From NCBI GenBank assembly GCA_023407575.1, contig JAEYLX010000049.1, forward strand, positions 310,001 through 374,000: 64,000 nucleotides of DNA, given 5' to 3'. Positions 8,959-16,638 of the stretch are shown in pieces. Position 1 is the stretch's first letter. Each line of letters starts with the position of its first letter. Source of the stretch: Bacillota bacterium (GTDB lineage: Bacteria; Bacillota; Clostridia; Lachnospirales; Lachnospiraceae). Under the pieces are notes generated by a model. That model did no database searches and was not told the origin of the DNA. It was given only the letters and a program-made list of their open reading frames with translations. The position numbers and the translations under genes are program-made.

Positions 8959-9077
8959 CGTAATATTTGTACCTATATAATCATCTGGACTTGCCTTACC
9001 ATCAAATGGTTGCTTTTAAGCTAGCAATCATTTGATACCGGTCTGAGCCATTTGATTATATAGGTACAAATATTACG
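8959..9077. repeat. 119-bp element with perfect 25-bp inverted ends
   Basis: The 25 bases at 8959-8983 are the exact reverse complement of 9053-9077. The 69 bases between hold a nested hairpin (ATCAAATGGTTGC against GCAATCATTTGAT, one wobble). No gene is inside. It lies between the alkD pseudogene and the dfx terminator. A miniature inverted-repeat element or a large RNA hairpin are the two readings; I see no second copy in the window. Confidence 0.7.
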
Positions 9078-9113
9078 TTCAATATCCCATTACCTAAACC
9101 CCAAAAAGCAAAC

Positions 9114-9162
9114 TGCATGCAGTAGCCGAATTGTTATAAAAGCAATTCGATTTCTGCATGCA
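9114..9162 (-). terminator. Terminator after superoxide reductase
   Basis: Long imperfect stem (TGCATGCAG...CCGAATTG against CAATTCG...CTGCATGCA) followed on the minus strand by a T-rich stretch containing CTTTTTGG. Confidence 0.7.
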
Positions 9163-9175
9163 TTCATTGTCGATT

Positions 9176-9559
9176 TTATAATTCTGTTTTCCATAATCCG
9201 TGGATATTACAGTATTCAAATACTGCAACCACTTCATCGTTATCGAGTGCAAAAGTCGCCTTTGGTTCATCACCAGGTGAAAGACACTTTCTTTGTCCGC
9301 CATTCTTGGTCTGAAGATAAATCCACTGAATGTAGTGCTTCTCCTCCATTGGATGAGTTACGCTACCAACTTCAACTGTAACCCTATCGCCATCCACTGT
9401 AACTACTGGTACATGTTTTTCTTTAGCAGCATCCACTGTATTCGCTACTAACTCTTCCATTTCTTCACCACAGCATACAACACGAGCACCTGAACTTTGG
9501 ATCATACCAATCAAATTTCCGCAATGCTTACATCTGTAAAACTTATGTTCTTTACACAT
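9176..9559 (-). CDS. dfx: Desulfoferrodoxin (two-iron superoxide reductase)
   Basis: Reduces superoxide to hydrogen peroxide without releasing oxygen, a standard defence in anaerobes. The 127-residue product has both iron sites: the desulforedoxin centre with Cys10, Cys13, Cys29 and Cys30 (YRCKHCG, VVCCGEEM) and the catalytic His4Cys site (KHVP, VTHPMEEKHYIQWIYL, EYCNIHGLW). The ATG at 9559 fits the AAGGAG site better than an ATG two codons upstream, which would sit only two bases from it. A promoter with a large dyad at its start point lies upstream. PerR control is common for this family, but I see no full PerR box here. Confidence 0.93.
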   Translation of the reverse strand: MCKEHKFYRCKHCGNLIGMIQSSGARVVCCGEEMEELVANTVDAAKEKHVPVVTVDGDRVTVEVGSVTHPMEEKHYIQWIYLQTKNGGQRKCLSPGDEPKATFALDNDEVVAVFEYCNIHGLWKTEL

Positions 9560-9587
9560 CGGCATCTCTCCTTGTCACTATTATAAT

Positions 9588-9620
9588 AAAAGGCATAAGT
9601 AGTTTGTACTTATACCTTTT
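9588..9620. promoter_or_regulatory. Dyad at the dfx transcription start
   Basis: Fourteen-base arms (AAAAGGCATAAGTA and TACTTATACCTTTT, one mismatch) with a 5-base centre. The dyad begins at about the dfx start point. It could be an operator, a 5' stabilising hairpin, or the terminator of the upstream MarR gene. Confidence 0.5.
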
Positions 9621-9621
9621 T

Positions 9622-9650
9622 AGTATACTCCAATTTTTATATTTCCTCAA
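9622..9650 (-). promoter_or_regulatory. Probable dfx promoter
   Basis: Minus-strand TTGAGG (9650-9645), 17-base spacer, TATACT (9627-9622). Confidence 0.55.
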
Positions 9651-9748
9651 GATACCATTTAGCATTATTTTTGAAATCCTTTAGCTCTCCCTAAGTGAAA
9701 TTGAGCTTATAGCTGTACTGTCTAATTTGTATAAATCAATTTCTTATA

Positions 9749-10486
9749 TTAGTCGAAATACTCTCTATCCTCTAGTTCACTATTGGAGTGTTCTTTATTC
9801 TTATACTCTCCGTGCATATGTCCTCCATACGCAGCCCCACCATGCATGTGTTCACCATATCTGTGGTTTCCATGCATATGTTCTCCTTGTTCCTGTTCTT
9901 GATACACATGCTCTCTATGCATATGTTCAGGGCCATGTCCATGTCCAAAGCTTTTCCCAAAACGATGATCTGCTCTGCCAAATGGTCCTTCGAATGGAAG
10001 TGGTCTAGGTGGATGTGGCATAAAATTGTCCTCAGACTGTTCACTACCAAATTGACTCTCTAAACTTTCTATGATTCTATCAAGATAATTACTTAAGTTA
10101 CTTTGTTCTTCCTCACTTAAGCATTCAAACAACTTATCAAACTTATCCTCCTGTTGATCAGCAGCTTCCGTTGCCTTAATTCCTTCCTCCGTAAGCTTTA
10201 TATTCATAACTCTACGATCAGCTTCTGATGGTGTACGCGTGATATATCCATTTTTCTCTAATTTGGAAAGAAGTTCTCCTAAGGATTGAGGTCTCATATC
10301 TAATAAGAAGGATAGATCTTTCTGGCTAATTTCTTGCTGTAGTTTAAGAATTGCCAGTATTCTCCCCTGCCCTCTGCGGGAATCTCCCATTGGTCCAAAG
10401 TGCATATGATTTTTTAGATGGTGTCTATGCAATAACCATTCTACTCGTGTTAGTTTTACAATTAGTTTATTATTATTTTCCTTCAT
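9749..10486 (-). CDS. MarR-family regulator with a His/Met-rich tail
   Basis: Winged-helix repressor, 245 residues, about 100 longer than a usual MarR protein. Residues about 35-145 are the MarR core (LKLQQEISQKDLSFLLDMRP, then KLEKNGYITRTPSEADRRV, the wing). From about 155 the protein becomes a low-complexity tail of HMHG-type units (EHMHGNHRYG, EHMHGGAAYG, GHMHGEYKNK) ending acidic. Such tails bind Ni, Cu, Zn or Co in other proteins, so metal sensing or storage is a fair inference. Its own promoter carries three AAGGTACCTT palindromes, so autorepression is very likely. No transporter or other target gene is adjacent, which is unusual. Confidence 0.85.
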   Translation of the reverse strand: MKENNNKLIVKLTRVEWLLHRHHLKNHMHFGPMGDSRRGQGRILAILKLQQEISQKDLSFLLDMRPQSLGELLSKLEKNGYITRTPSEADRRVMNIKLTEEGIKATEAADQQEDKFDKLFECLSEEEQSNLSNYLDRIIESLESQFGSEQSEDNFMPHPPRPLPFEGPFGRADHRFGKSFGHGHGPEHMHREHVYQEQEQGEHMHGNHRYGEHMHGGAAYGGHMHGEYKNKEHSNSELEDREYFD

Positions 10487-10509
10487 TCTAATTCCTCCAT
10501 TTTCACAAG

Positions 10510-10533
10510 AAGAAACAAGCTATACCGTTTCTT
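10510..10533 (-). repeat. Leader hairpin copy 1 (AAGAAAC/GTTTCTT)
   Basis: AAGAAAC, ten bases, GTTTCTT in the 5' leader of the MarR gene, about 25 bases before its start codon. A second unit with the same arms lies at 10581-10605. Confidence 0.4.
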
Positions 10534-10580
10534 CAAACAAGTGCAAATTCATATTATGTTTACTGCTTACTTTTTACTTT

Positions 10581-10605
10581 AAGAAACACGCTGCGTTCGT
10601 TTCTT
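10581..10605 (-). repeat. Leader hairpin copy 2 (AAGAAAC/GTTTCTT)
   Basis: Same arms as 10510-10533 with an 11-base loop containing CGCTGCG. Two like hairpins in one leader suggest a protein-binding or RNA-stability role; none is known to me. Confidence 0.4.
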
Positions 10606-10651
10606 AGTTATTTTGTGTGGGTTCGTATACGTATTAGTTTACAGGTTTACA

Positions 10652-10661
10652 AAGGTACCTT
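10652..10661. promoter_or_regulatory. MarR operator 1 (AAGGTACCTT), just after the start point
   Basis: Ten-base perfect palindrome at about +3 to +12 of the MarR transcript. Confidence 0.7.
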
Positions 10662-10670
10662 ATAAATTAT

Positions 10671-10699
10671 ATTATAAAGGTACCTTTGTAATATGTCAA
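10671..10699 (-). promoter_or_regulatory. Consensus promoter of the MarR gene
   Basis: Minus-strand TTGACA (10699-10694), 17-base spacer, TATAAT (10676-10671). Operator 2 fills the spacer next to the -10 box, so binding must block RNA polymerase. Confidence 0.88.
10677..10686. promoter_or_regulatory. MarR operator 2, inside the promoter spacer
   Basis: AAGGTACCTT, extended to the 12-base palindrome AAAGGTACCTTT at 10676-10687. Confidence 0.75.
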
Positions 10700-10708
10700 T
10701 GCTTTTTT

Positions 10709-10718
10709 AAGGTACCTT
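10709..10718. promoter_or_regulatory. MarR operator 3, upstream of the -35 box
   Basis: Third AAGGTACCTT copy. Start-to-start spacing of the three sites is 25 and 32 bases. Confidence 0.65.
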
Positions 10719-10762
10719 AGTATTTTTATATTATTAAATACTCTTAGAATTATATGTAAAAA

Positions 10763-10792
10763 CCCCAAATTCTTTTTATCAAGAATTTGAGG
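10763..10792 (-). terminator. Terminator of the xpt-BMP transporter operon
   Basis: Stem of about 12 bp (CCTCAAATTCTT/AAGAATTTGGGG on the minus strand) followed by TTTTT. Confidence 0.85.
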
Positions 10793-10827
10793 CTTAACGT
10801 TACTACTCTATTATCAAACATTATTTA

Positions 10828-11778
10828 TCAACGTTCTTCTCTAAAATAATTAACTCCACAACCAGCCGGTTGTGAACCTTCCTTGGATTTTTGCATGGAA
10901 GTAATAATCAGTACCAGAGTTGTAATTAAAAATGGAAGCATAACATAAAAGGCATTTGGAATAACAATGATATTCTTTGGTACATAGAACTGAAGCACAC
11001 TGAAGGCTCCAAAAATTAACGAACCAAAGATTGCCTTTACGGGATTCCAACTAGCGAATATTACAAGGGCAACAGATATCCATCCCTGTCCATTTACAAC
11101 ACCTGTGTTGTTCCATACACCACCACCATTAATCAGCGATAAATATGCACCACCTAGTCCACAGATACCACCACCTAACATAATGTGAAGGTATTTTACT
11201 AAAGTTACATTAATTCCAGCTGCATCCGCTGCGGCAGGGTTTTCACCAGTGGCACGCATTTTAAGACCGCTTTTTGTTTTTAACATATATACCGTACAAA
11301 GAATAGCAACAAAAATTGATAAATACACCAAAGGATTGTGTGAAAATAACAATTTACCTACAACTGGTATGTCTCCAAGTAATGGCAGCGGTTGTTCCGA
11401 TATCGATTTCATGAATTTTTCTGAAAGTACCGGAGATCCTCCCGCATCGCTAATCATTAACTCACCAAAAAACTTTGCAATACCAATACCAAATATTGTT
11501 AAGGTAAGACCTGTTACATTTTGATTTGCCAAAAGGCTGACAGTTAAAACTGCATAAATAAATGCGGCAAATACGCCGATAGCAAAAGATGATAGTAAAG
11601 CTAATCCTAAATTGCCAGTATGGAATGCGGTAAAGAAACCTAAAAATGCACCCATGTACATCATACCTTCCACACCAAGGTTAAGATTACCCGACTTTTG
11701 AGTCATAATCTCGCCCGTAGTACCGAATAGCAACGGAGTGCCTGCTTTAATTGCTGCAAATAAAAAATTAATTATCAT
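10828..11778 (-). CDS. Nucleoside/purine ABC importer, permease 2 (BMP type)
   Basis: Second membrane subunit of a BMP-type ABC importer, about 316 residues, with roughly eight hydrophobic segments and the conserved opening AGTPLLFGTTGEIMTQKSG followed by NLGVEGMMYMGAF, typical of NupQ/YufQ-like permeases. It follows permease 1 by 20 bases and is the last gene of the operon. Two in-frame ATGs (11787 and 11778) share the site AGAAAGG; the second has the normal spacing and is preferred. The start region is identical over 26 bases to that of the LysM gene at 18741. Substrate is inferred from family and from xpt in the same operon. Confidence 0.85.
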   Translation of the reverse strand: MIINFLFAAIKAGTPLLFGTTGEIMTQKSGNLNLGVEGMMYMGAFLGFFTAFHTGNLGLALLSSFAIGVFAAFIYAVLTVSLLANQNVTGLTLTIFGIGIAKFFGELMISDAGGSPVLSEKFMKSISEQPLPLLGDIPVVGKLLFSHNPLVYLSIFVAILCTVYMLKTKSGLKMRATGENPAAADAAGINVTLVKYLHIMLGGGICGLGGAYLSLINGGGVWNNTGVVNGQGWISVALVIFASWNPVKAIFGSLIFGAFSVLQFYVPKNIIVIPNAFYVMLPFLITTLVLIITSMQKSKEGSQPAGCGVNYFREER

Positions 11779-11798
11779 AATAACCATGCCTTTCTTAA

Positions 11799-12899
11799 TT
11801 ATTCCTGAACTGGACCCAACTTTTTAAAAGTAAGTTTATAACGAGTAAAGAAGTCAAAGCCAAGAATAAAGAACAAGATAATTCCCTGTAAAACGCTGGA
11901 TACAGAAGAAGATAAACCAAAGGCACTTTGCATGACACTACAACCCTTTTCCAGCATACTAAATAAAACGGTTACAACTAAAATAACAATTGGATTTAAT
12001 CTTGCGAGCCATGCTACGGTAATCGCTGTGAAGCCGACACCTCCGGCAACACCTTCCCCCAAGGTAAATGCCGCACCGGTAACCTGAGTCATACCGGCGA
12101 TACCACAGATAGCACCACTTAAAAACATAGTTCTTATTACAATTTTCTTAACATTCATACCTGCATAACGAGCTGTATTTGGACTCTCACCAACTACACT
12201 AATCTCATACCCTTGCTTCGTGTAATTAATATAAATAAAAATTACTACAACAAGGATGATGCCTATCACCCAGCCTGCATGTACTCCAAATACAAGATCT
12301 AATCTGGAATTCTTTGCAAAGGTTGCAATCTTTGGAAACCCGGAGGAACTAGGATCTTTCCAAGGACCTTCTGTTAAATATTTAATAATATACAAAGCAA
12401 TATAATTTAACATTAAAGTAAATAAGGTTTCATTGGTATTGTATTTTGTCTTAAAATAAGCAGGAATTAGTCCCCATAGTCCGCCACCGATTAATCCTGC
12501 TGCAAACATTAGAATTAGAAGTAAAACATGGGGCAGATGATCAAAGAACAACGCGAAGTAAGTAGCAAATACCCCACCCATGATAATCTGTCCTTCTGCA
12601 CCAATATTCCAAAATTTCATTTTAAAAGCTGGTGTTATACCAATTGCTGCTATCAGTAGCGGTATCGCTATCTTAATGGTTCCCTTAATTGCTAATTCAC
12701 TTCTCCAGGCTCCATGAACAATTGCCGCATAGATCTTAAATGGGTTTTCACCTATAGCAAGGATGAAAAGTCCGCCTGCTACAATTGCTGCAAATACTGC
12801 TAACAAGGATAATAATAAATTCTTACCAAAGGATATCTCGCTTTTTTTCACCACACGGAGGAAAGGCTCTTTTTTTACTTTATAGTTTCTTTCTGTCAT
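11799..12899 (-). CDS. Nucleoside/purine ABC importer, permease 1 (BMP type)
   Basis: First membrane subunit, 366 residues, longer than its partner by a charged N-terminal stretch (MTERNYKVKKEPFLRVVKKS). It has the branched-chain/nucleoside permease motif FKMKFWNIGAEGQIIMGG at about residue 92 and around nine membrane segments. Its start lies 20 bases inside the end of the ATPase gene and follows GGGGGGAG, so translation is coupled. It should pair with permease 2 to form the transport channel. NupP/YufP of Bacillus is the closest described type I know. Confidence 0.86.
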   Translation of the reverse strand: MTERNYKVKKEPFLRVVKKSEISFGKNLLLSLLAVFAAIVAGGLFILAIGENPFKIYAAIVHGAWRSELAIKGTIKIAIPLLIAAIGITPAFKMKFWNIGAEGQIIMGGVFATYFALFFDHLPHVLLLILMFAAGLIGGGLWGLIPAYFKTKYNTNETLFTLMLNYIALYIIKYLTEGPWKDPSSSGFPKIATFAKNSRLDLVFGVHAGWVIGIILVVVIFIYINYTKQGYEISVVGESPNTARYAGMNVKKIVIRTMFLSGAICGIAGMTQVTGAAFTLGEGVAGGVGFTAITVAWLARLNPIVILVVTVLFSMLEKGCSVMQSAFGLSSSVSSVLQGIILFFILGFDFFTRYKLTFKKLGPVQE

Positions 12900-14421
12900 T
12901 ACCTGCTCCCCCCTTGGTACTTGCTCCTGTCATTAACAGTCCCAACTCTTCTTTTGTTGCATCCTTGGTATCTACAATTCCTGTGATTTTTCCATGACAG
13001 AGTACCATAATACGGTCACAAAGTTCAAGCATAACGTCTAGATCTTCTCCAATGAAAAGTACTCCCACACCTTTTTGCTTCTGTTCATTTAGAGAATCAT
13101 AGATTGTATAGGAAGAGTTTATATCAAGACCACGAACCGCATAAGCAGTAATTAATACATTGGGCTGTGATTCTATCTCTCTTCCGAGTAATACTTTCTG
13201 TACATTACCACCGGACAACCTTCGAACTGGTGTCTCAACACTTGGTGTCACAATCTCTAACTGCTTCACAAGACGCTTTGCTAAGTCCCTGGCTTCCTTT
13301 TTATATACAAAGGGACCCTTGCCTTCATTGTATTTCTTTAAGAGCATATTATCAACCATACCCATGGATGCAGCTAGTCCCATTCCAAGACGATCTTCTG
13401 GAATAAAGCTCATACTAATGCCCATTTTAATTATTTCATTAGGGGATTTACCTACCAAATTTTCATTATGATAAAGAATTGCACCTTTTTTCACTGGTAA
13501 TAATCCCGCTATTGTTTCACAAAGCTCTTTCTGACCACTTCCGGCAATCCCAGCTACACCAAGAATTTCGCCTCTGTTTAAATCAAAACTGATATCCTTA
13601 ATGATTTCTAAGCCTTCTTCATCGGCTACCGTCAAATGATGCACCTCTAACAAGTTTTCATCAAAAAAGGTTTCAGGATGATCAATGGATAATTCCACAG
13701 GTCTGCCTACCATAAGTTCTGTCAGTTCACCTGCGGTTGTTTCTGCAGTAGTTACACTTGCAACACTTTCTCCTTTACGCAAAATCGTAACCCGGTCACT
13801 GATTTCAAGCACTTCATTTAACTTATGTGTGATAATAATAACTGCACAGCCCTCCGCTTTCATACGACGGAGTATGTCAAACAGCCTGGTGGTCTCCTGC
13901 GGAGTCAGTACTGCTGTCGGTTCATCTAAAATCAAAATATCCGCCTTGCGATAAAGCACCTTAATAATCTCTACAGTCTGCTTTTCACTTACGGACATCT
14001 GGTATATCTTTTTCTCTGGATCGATTTCCAGTCCAAAACGCTTACTGATATTTCGAATGGTCTCATATCTTGATTTTTTTAGAAAAAAGCCCTTTTCTTT
14101 GGCACCTAAAATTATATTATCTGCTGCCGTCATCGCTTCTACTAACTTGAAATGCTGATGGATCATTCCGACTCCATACGAAATAGAATCTTCTGGGGAA
14201 TTAATGGTTACATTCTGTCCATTAATGAAAATAGAACCGCTATCTGGTTTGTAAATTCCTGACAGCATGTTCATTAGAGTTGTTTTACCCGATCCGTTTT
14301 CGCCAAGCAGGGCGAGTATCTCGCCCTGCTTAACGGATAGGTCAATCTTATTATTTGCCACAACTGAACCAAAGGTTTTGGTAATCTTCTTCAGCTCTAT
14401 GGCCATAGTTTCTTTATTCAT
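12880..14421 (-). CDS. Nucleoside/purine ABC importer, double ATPase subunit
   Basis: Cytoplasmic ATP-hydrolysing subunit, 513 residues, with two ABC domains in one chain as in sugar and BMP importers. Domain 1 (about 5-235) has Walker A GENGSGKTT and Walker B ADILILDEPTAVLTPQE. Domain 2 (about 255-500) has AGIAGSGQKEL and the signature LSGGNVQKVLLGRE, with Walker B reading NVLITAYAVRGLD; a degenerate second site is normal in this family. The ATG at 14421 follows GGAGG by five bases; the frame extends upstream without a ribosome site. It overlaps the next permease gene by 20 bases. Confidence 0.9.
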   Translation of the reverse strand: MNKETMAIELKKITKTFGSVVANNKIDLSVKQGEILALLGENGSGKTTLMNMLSGIYKPDSGSIFINGQNVTINSPEDSISYGVGMIHQHFKLVEAMTAADNIILGAKEKGFFLKKSRYETIRNISKRFGLEIDPEKKIYQMSVSEKQTVEIIKVLYRKADILILDEPTAVLTPQETTRLFDILRRMKAEGCAVIIITHKLNEVLEISDRVTILRKGESVASVTTAETTAGELTELMVGRPVELSIDHPETFFDENLLEVHHLTVADEEGLEIIKDISFDLNRGEILGVAGIAGSGQKELCETIAGLLPVKKGAILYHNENLVGKSPNEIIKMGISMSFIPEDRLGMGLAASMGMVDNMLLKKYNEGKGPFVYKKEARDLAKRLVKQLEIVTPSVETPVRRLSGGNVQKVLLGREIESQPNVLITAYAVRGLDINSSYTIYDSLNEQKQKGVGVLFIGEDLDVMLELCDRIMVLCHGKITGIVDTKDATKEELGLLMTGASTKGGAGNDRKKL

Positions 14422-14520
14422 CTTAACCTCCATTATGGTGTTGTACACCATAACACCCTACTTTTAACCATCCGGAAAACTATAAGAAAATGGTTTGTTT
14501 TATATTAGTACATTTCATTC

Positions 14521-15741
14521 TTATTCTACTACAACGTTCTTATAATACCAGTTCATAGCGCCAGTAATATCAGCATCGGAAATGAACTCACCCGCTTTAC
14601 AAACCTGATTTCCTGCATTATCAAATAATTCACCTTCAAATACCTTGAAGCCATTTAAAATATTCTGTCTAGCGGTTTCAATTGCTTCTGCAGTTCCATC
14701 AGCAACATTTGCAGAAAGTGGGGAAAGATCTACAAGGCCCTCGGTCATACCACCAAAATAGTTCTCGCCTGTCCAGGTACCATCAATAACTGACTGTACA
14801 GCGGAGGTATAGTATGCACCCCAGTTCCAGATTGGAGCTGTTAAGTGGCCTGCCGGAGCATCCTTAGTCATATCTGAGTTATAACCAACTCCCCATACGC
14901 CTCTTGATTCTGCTGCCTTCTGTGGAGCAGTTGTATCTGCATGCTGTGAAATAACGTCGCAGCCAGCATCAAGTAAAGCTTCAGCCGCCTGTTGTTCTAA
15001 AGTAGGATCATACCAGGTATTTGTAACTTTAACATAAACCTTTGCATCAGGATTTACAGATTCAACACCAAGTGCAAAAGCATTAATTCCTCCAGTTACC
15101 TCTGAGTTCTGAACATCCATTGCTGCAACAAAACCAATCTTATCTGACTGTGTTTTTAAGCCTGCTGCAATACCGGAAAGATATCTCGCCTGATAAATAC
15201 GTCCGAAATAGTTATTGAAATTAGTTCCATTGCTCTTATAACCGGAACAGTGAGAGAAAATAACTTCAGGATATTCAGCTGCTAATTCTTCCATTGTGTC
15301 CATATAACCCCAGCTTGTACCAAAGATGATAGTCGCGCCGTCTTCGATGCATTCTTCAATTGCTGTTCTGATTGCTACTGCATCAGAATCACTTACGTTG
15401 TTCTTACGAATGATCTGATCATCAGAAAGTCCAACTGTCTGCTGCATTGCTACGATTCCCTGATCATGTGCATAAGTATAACCTGCACCACTGGCAGGAT
15501 CTCCAATATGAATAACGCCAACCTTGATATCTTCTTTAGCTACAGGTGCAAATAAGCCAGTCGCTGCTGCATCAGTATCATCTGCTGTCTCACCAGTTGC
15601 AGCATCGTCAGTTGCAGTGTCGTCAGTTGAAGTTCCTTCCGTTGCTGGTGTGTCCTTTTTGTCATTGTTGCTTGTTCCACAAGCGGCAAAAGATACTACC
15701 ATTGCAGCAACCATAGCCATAGCTAATAATTTCTTTAACAT
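14521..15741 (-). CDS. BMP-family substrate-binding lipoprotein
   Basis: Extracellular ligand-binding component of the importer, 406 residues. A lipoprotein signal (MLKKLLAMAMVAAMVVSFAA then Cys21) is followed by a long Asp/Thr/Ala linker at about 25-60 and a PnrA/BmpA fold (KVGVIHIGDPASGAGYTYAH, later GFVAAMDVQNSEVTGGINAF). These proteins bind purine nucleosides in the cases studied. AAGGAGGAG precedes the ATG. It lies between xpt and the ATPase gene, so uptake and base salvage are probably co-expressed. Downstream spacing to the ATPase is about 100 bases, so some uncoupling of levels is possible. Confidence 0.9.
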   Translation of the reverse strand: MLKKLLAMAMVAAMVVSFAACGTSNNDKKDTPATEGTSTDDTATDDAATGETADDTDAAATGLFAPVAKEDIKVGVIHIGDPASGAGYTYAHDQGIVAMQQTVGLSDDQIIRKNNVSDSDAVAIRTAIEECIEDGATIIFGTSWGYMDTMEELAAEYPEVIFSHCSGYKSNGTNFNNYFGRIYQARYLSGIAAGLKTQSDKIGFVAAMDVQNSEVTGGINAFALGVESVNPDAKVYVKVTNTWYDPTLEQQAAEALLDAGCDVISQHADTTAPQKAAESRGVWGVGYNSDMTKDAPAGHLTAPIWNWGAYYTSAVQSVIDGTWTGENYFGGMTEGLVDLSPLSANVADGTAEAIETARQNILNGFKVFEGELFDNAGNQVCKAGEFISDADITGAMNWYYKNVVVE

Positions 15742-15763
15742 TGCTTTCTCCTCCTTGTTATGT

Positions 15764-15837
15764 CTGGATTAATCCAGTTGCAGGGGTTTGTCCCCAAAAT
15801 TTATTTACTGGAAGACTTGCCCTCTGCTTCGTCTTCC
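15764..15837 (-). other. Hairpins between xpt and the binding-protein gene
   Basis: Three inverted repeats: GGAAGAC/GTCTTCC (15810-15816 with 15831-15837), GGGG/CCCC around 15783-15795, and the perfect palindrome CTGGATTAATCCAG at 15764-15777. None has a good T run, so they look like RNA-processing or stability structures rather than terminators. Confidence 0.35.
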
Positions 15838-15848
15838 TTATGTAAATC

Positions 15849-16424
15849 TTAGTCACGAAAAACTATTTGGCCATCCTCGCTCATTGACTCGAGAATTGCC
15901 AGAGACTCCACTCGGACTCCACTGCTTCGAACCAGCTCTCCACCTTCCTGAAAGCCCTTTTCAATCACAATACCTGCTCCCACTAAGGTTGCACCAGCAT
16001 CCTTAACCAGCTTTGTAAGACCAAACAATGCACTGCCATTTGCTAAAAAATCATCTATGATTAAAATCTTATCTGTTGGTTTTAAAAATTCTTTTGCCAC
16101 GATAATGTCATATACCCGACCGTGGGTAAAGGATTCTACTTTGCCCGTGTATACATCCCCTGCTATATTCTTTGTCTGTGTCTTTTTAGCAAAAACAACC
16201 GGCACTCTAAAGTACTGTGCCGCAATACAGGCAATTCCAATTCCTGAAGCTTCTATTGTAAGTATCTTCGTTATCTCGCAATCTGCAAATCTTTTCTTAA
16301 ATTCTTTTCCGATTTCTCCGAATAAATCAATATCCATCTGATGATTTAAGAAGCTGTCCACCTTCAAAACATTACCTGAACGGATCTTACCATCTTTTCT
16401 AATTCTATCTTTTAAAAGCTGCAT
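15849..16424 (-). CDS. xpt: Xanthine phosphoribosyltransferase
   Basis: Purine salvage enzyme that joins xanthine to PRPP, giving XMP and pyrophosphate. The 191-residue length is typical. It opens MQLLKDRIRKDGKIRSGNVL, keeps the family DSFLNHQMD stretch, and has the PRPP-binding loop ILIIDDFLANGSA at about 120-132. It is the first gene of an operon that continues into the BMP-type importer, replacing the more common xpt-pbuX pairing. I looked for a guanine-sensing purine riboswitch upstream and did not see one. Confidence 0.93.
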   Translation of the reverse strand: MQLLKDRIRKDGKIRSGNVLKVDSFLNHQMDIDLFGEIGKEFKKRFADCEITKILTIEASGIGIACIAAQYFRVPVVFAKKTQTKNIAGDVYTGKVESFTHGRVYDIIVAKEFLKPTDKILIIDDFLANGSALFGLTKLVKDAGATLVGAGIVIEKGFQEGGELVRSSGVRVESLAILESMSEDGQIVFRD

Positions 16425-16464
16425 ACTTGCTCCCTACAATTCCTTCGTTAATTAATACTTTTTT

Positions 16465-16493
16465 ATATTATCGTGTAATCTGATATTTTTCAA
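16465..16493 (-). promoter_or_regulatory. Probable promoter of the xpt-BMP operon
   Basis: Minus-strand TTGAAA (16493-16488), 17-base spacer, TAATAT (16470-16465), leaving a short leader before xpt. Confidence 0.6.
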
Positions 16494-16578
16494 TTTAGTA
16501 AAACTAATGAATACTATTACTATAGATAATAAAGTTCAATCCTTTGAACTGGAAGCTACAAGCACCTTTGCATAAAAA

Positions 16579-16610
16579 AACAGTCCTTCGTACGAGGACG
16601 AAAGACTGTT
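16579..16610 (-). terminator. Terminator after the starch-binding surface protein
   Basis: Thirteen-base arms with one mismatch (AACAGTC-n-TTCGT type) followed on the minus strand by TTTTTTT. Confidence 0.88.
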
Positions 16611-16638
16611 TGCTACTTAATTTATGTAACTATACGAA

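Noticed and set aside
9727..10063. Several His/Tyr-rich ORFs on both strands
   Set aside because: They are other-frame readings of the repeated HMHG codons of the MarR tail.
16425..16578. Possible purine riboswitch upstream of xpt
   Set aside because: The conserved pairing core of the guanine/adenine aptamer is absent; only a promoter and AT-rich sequence are seen.
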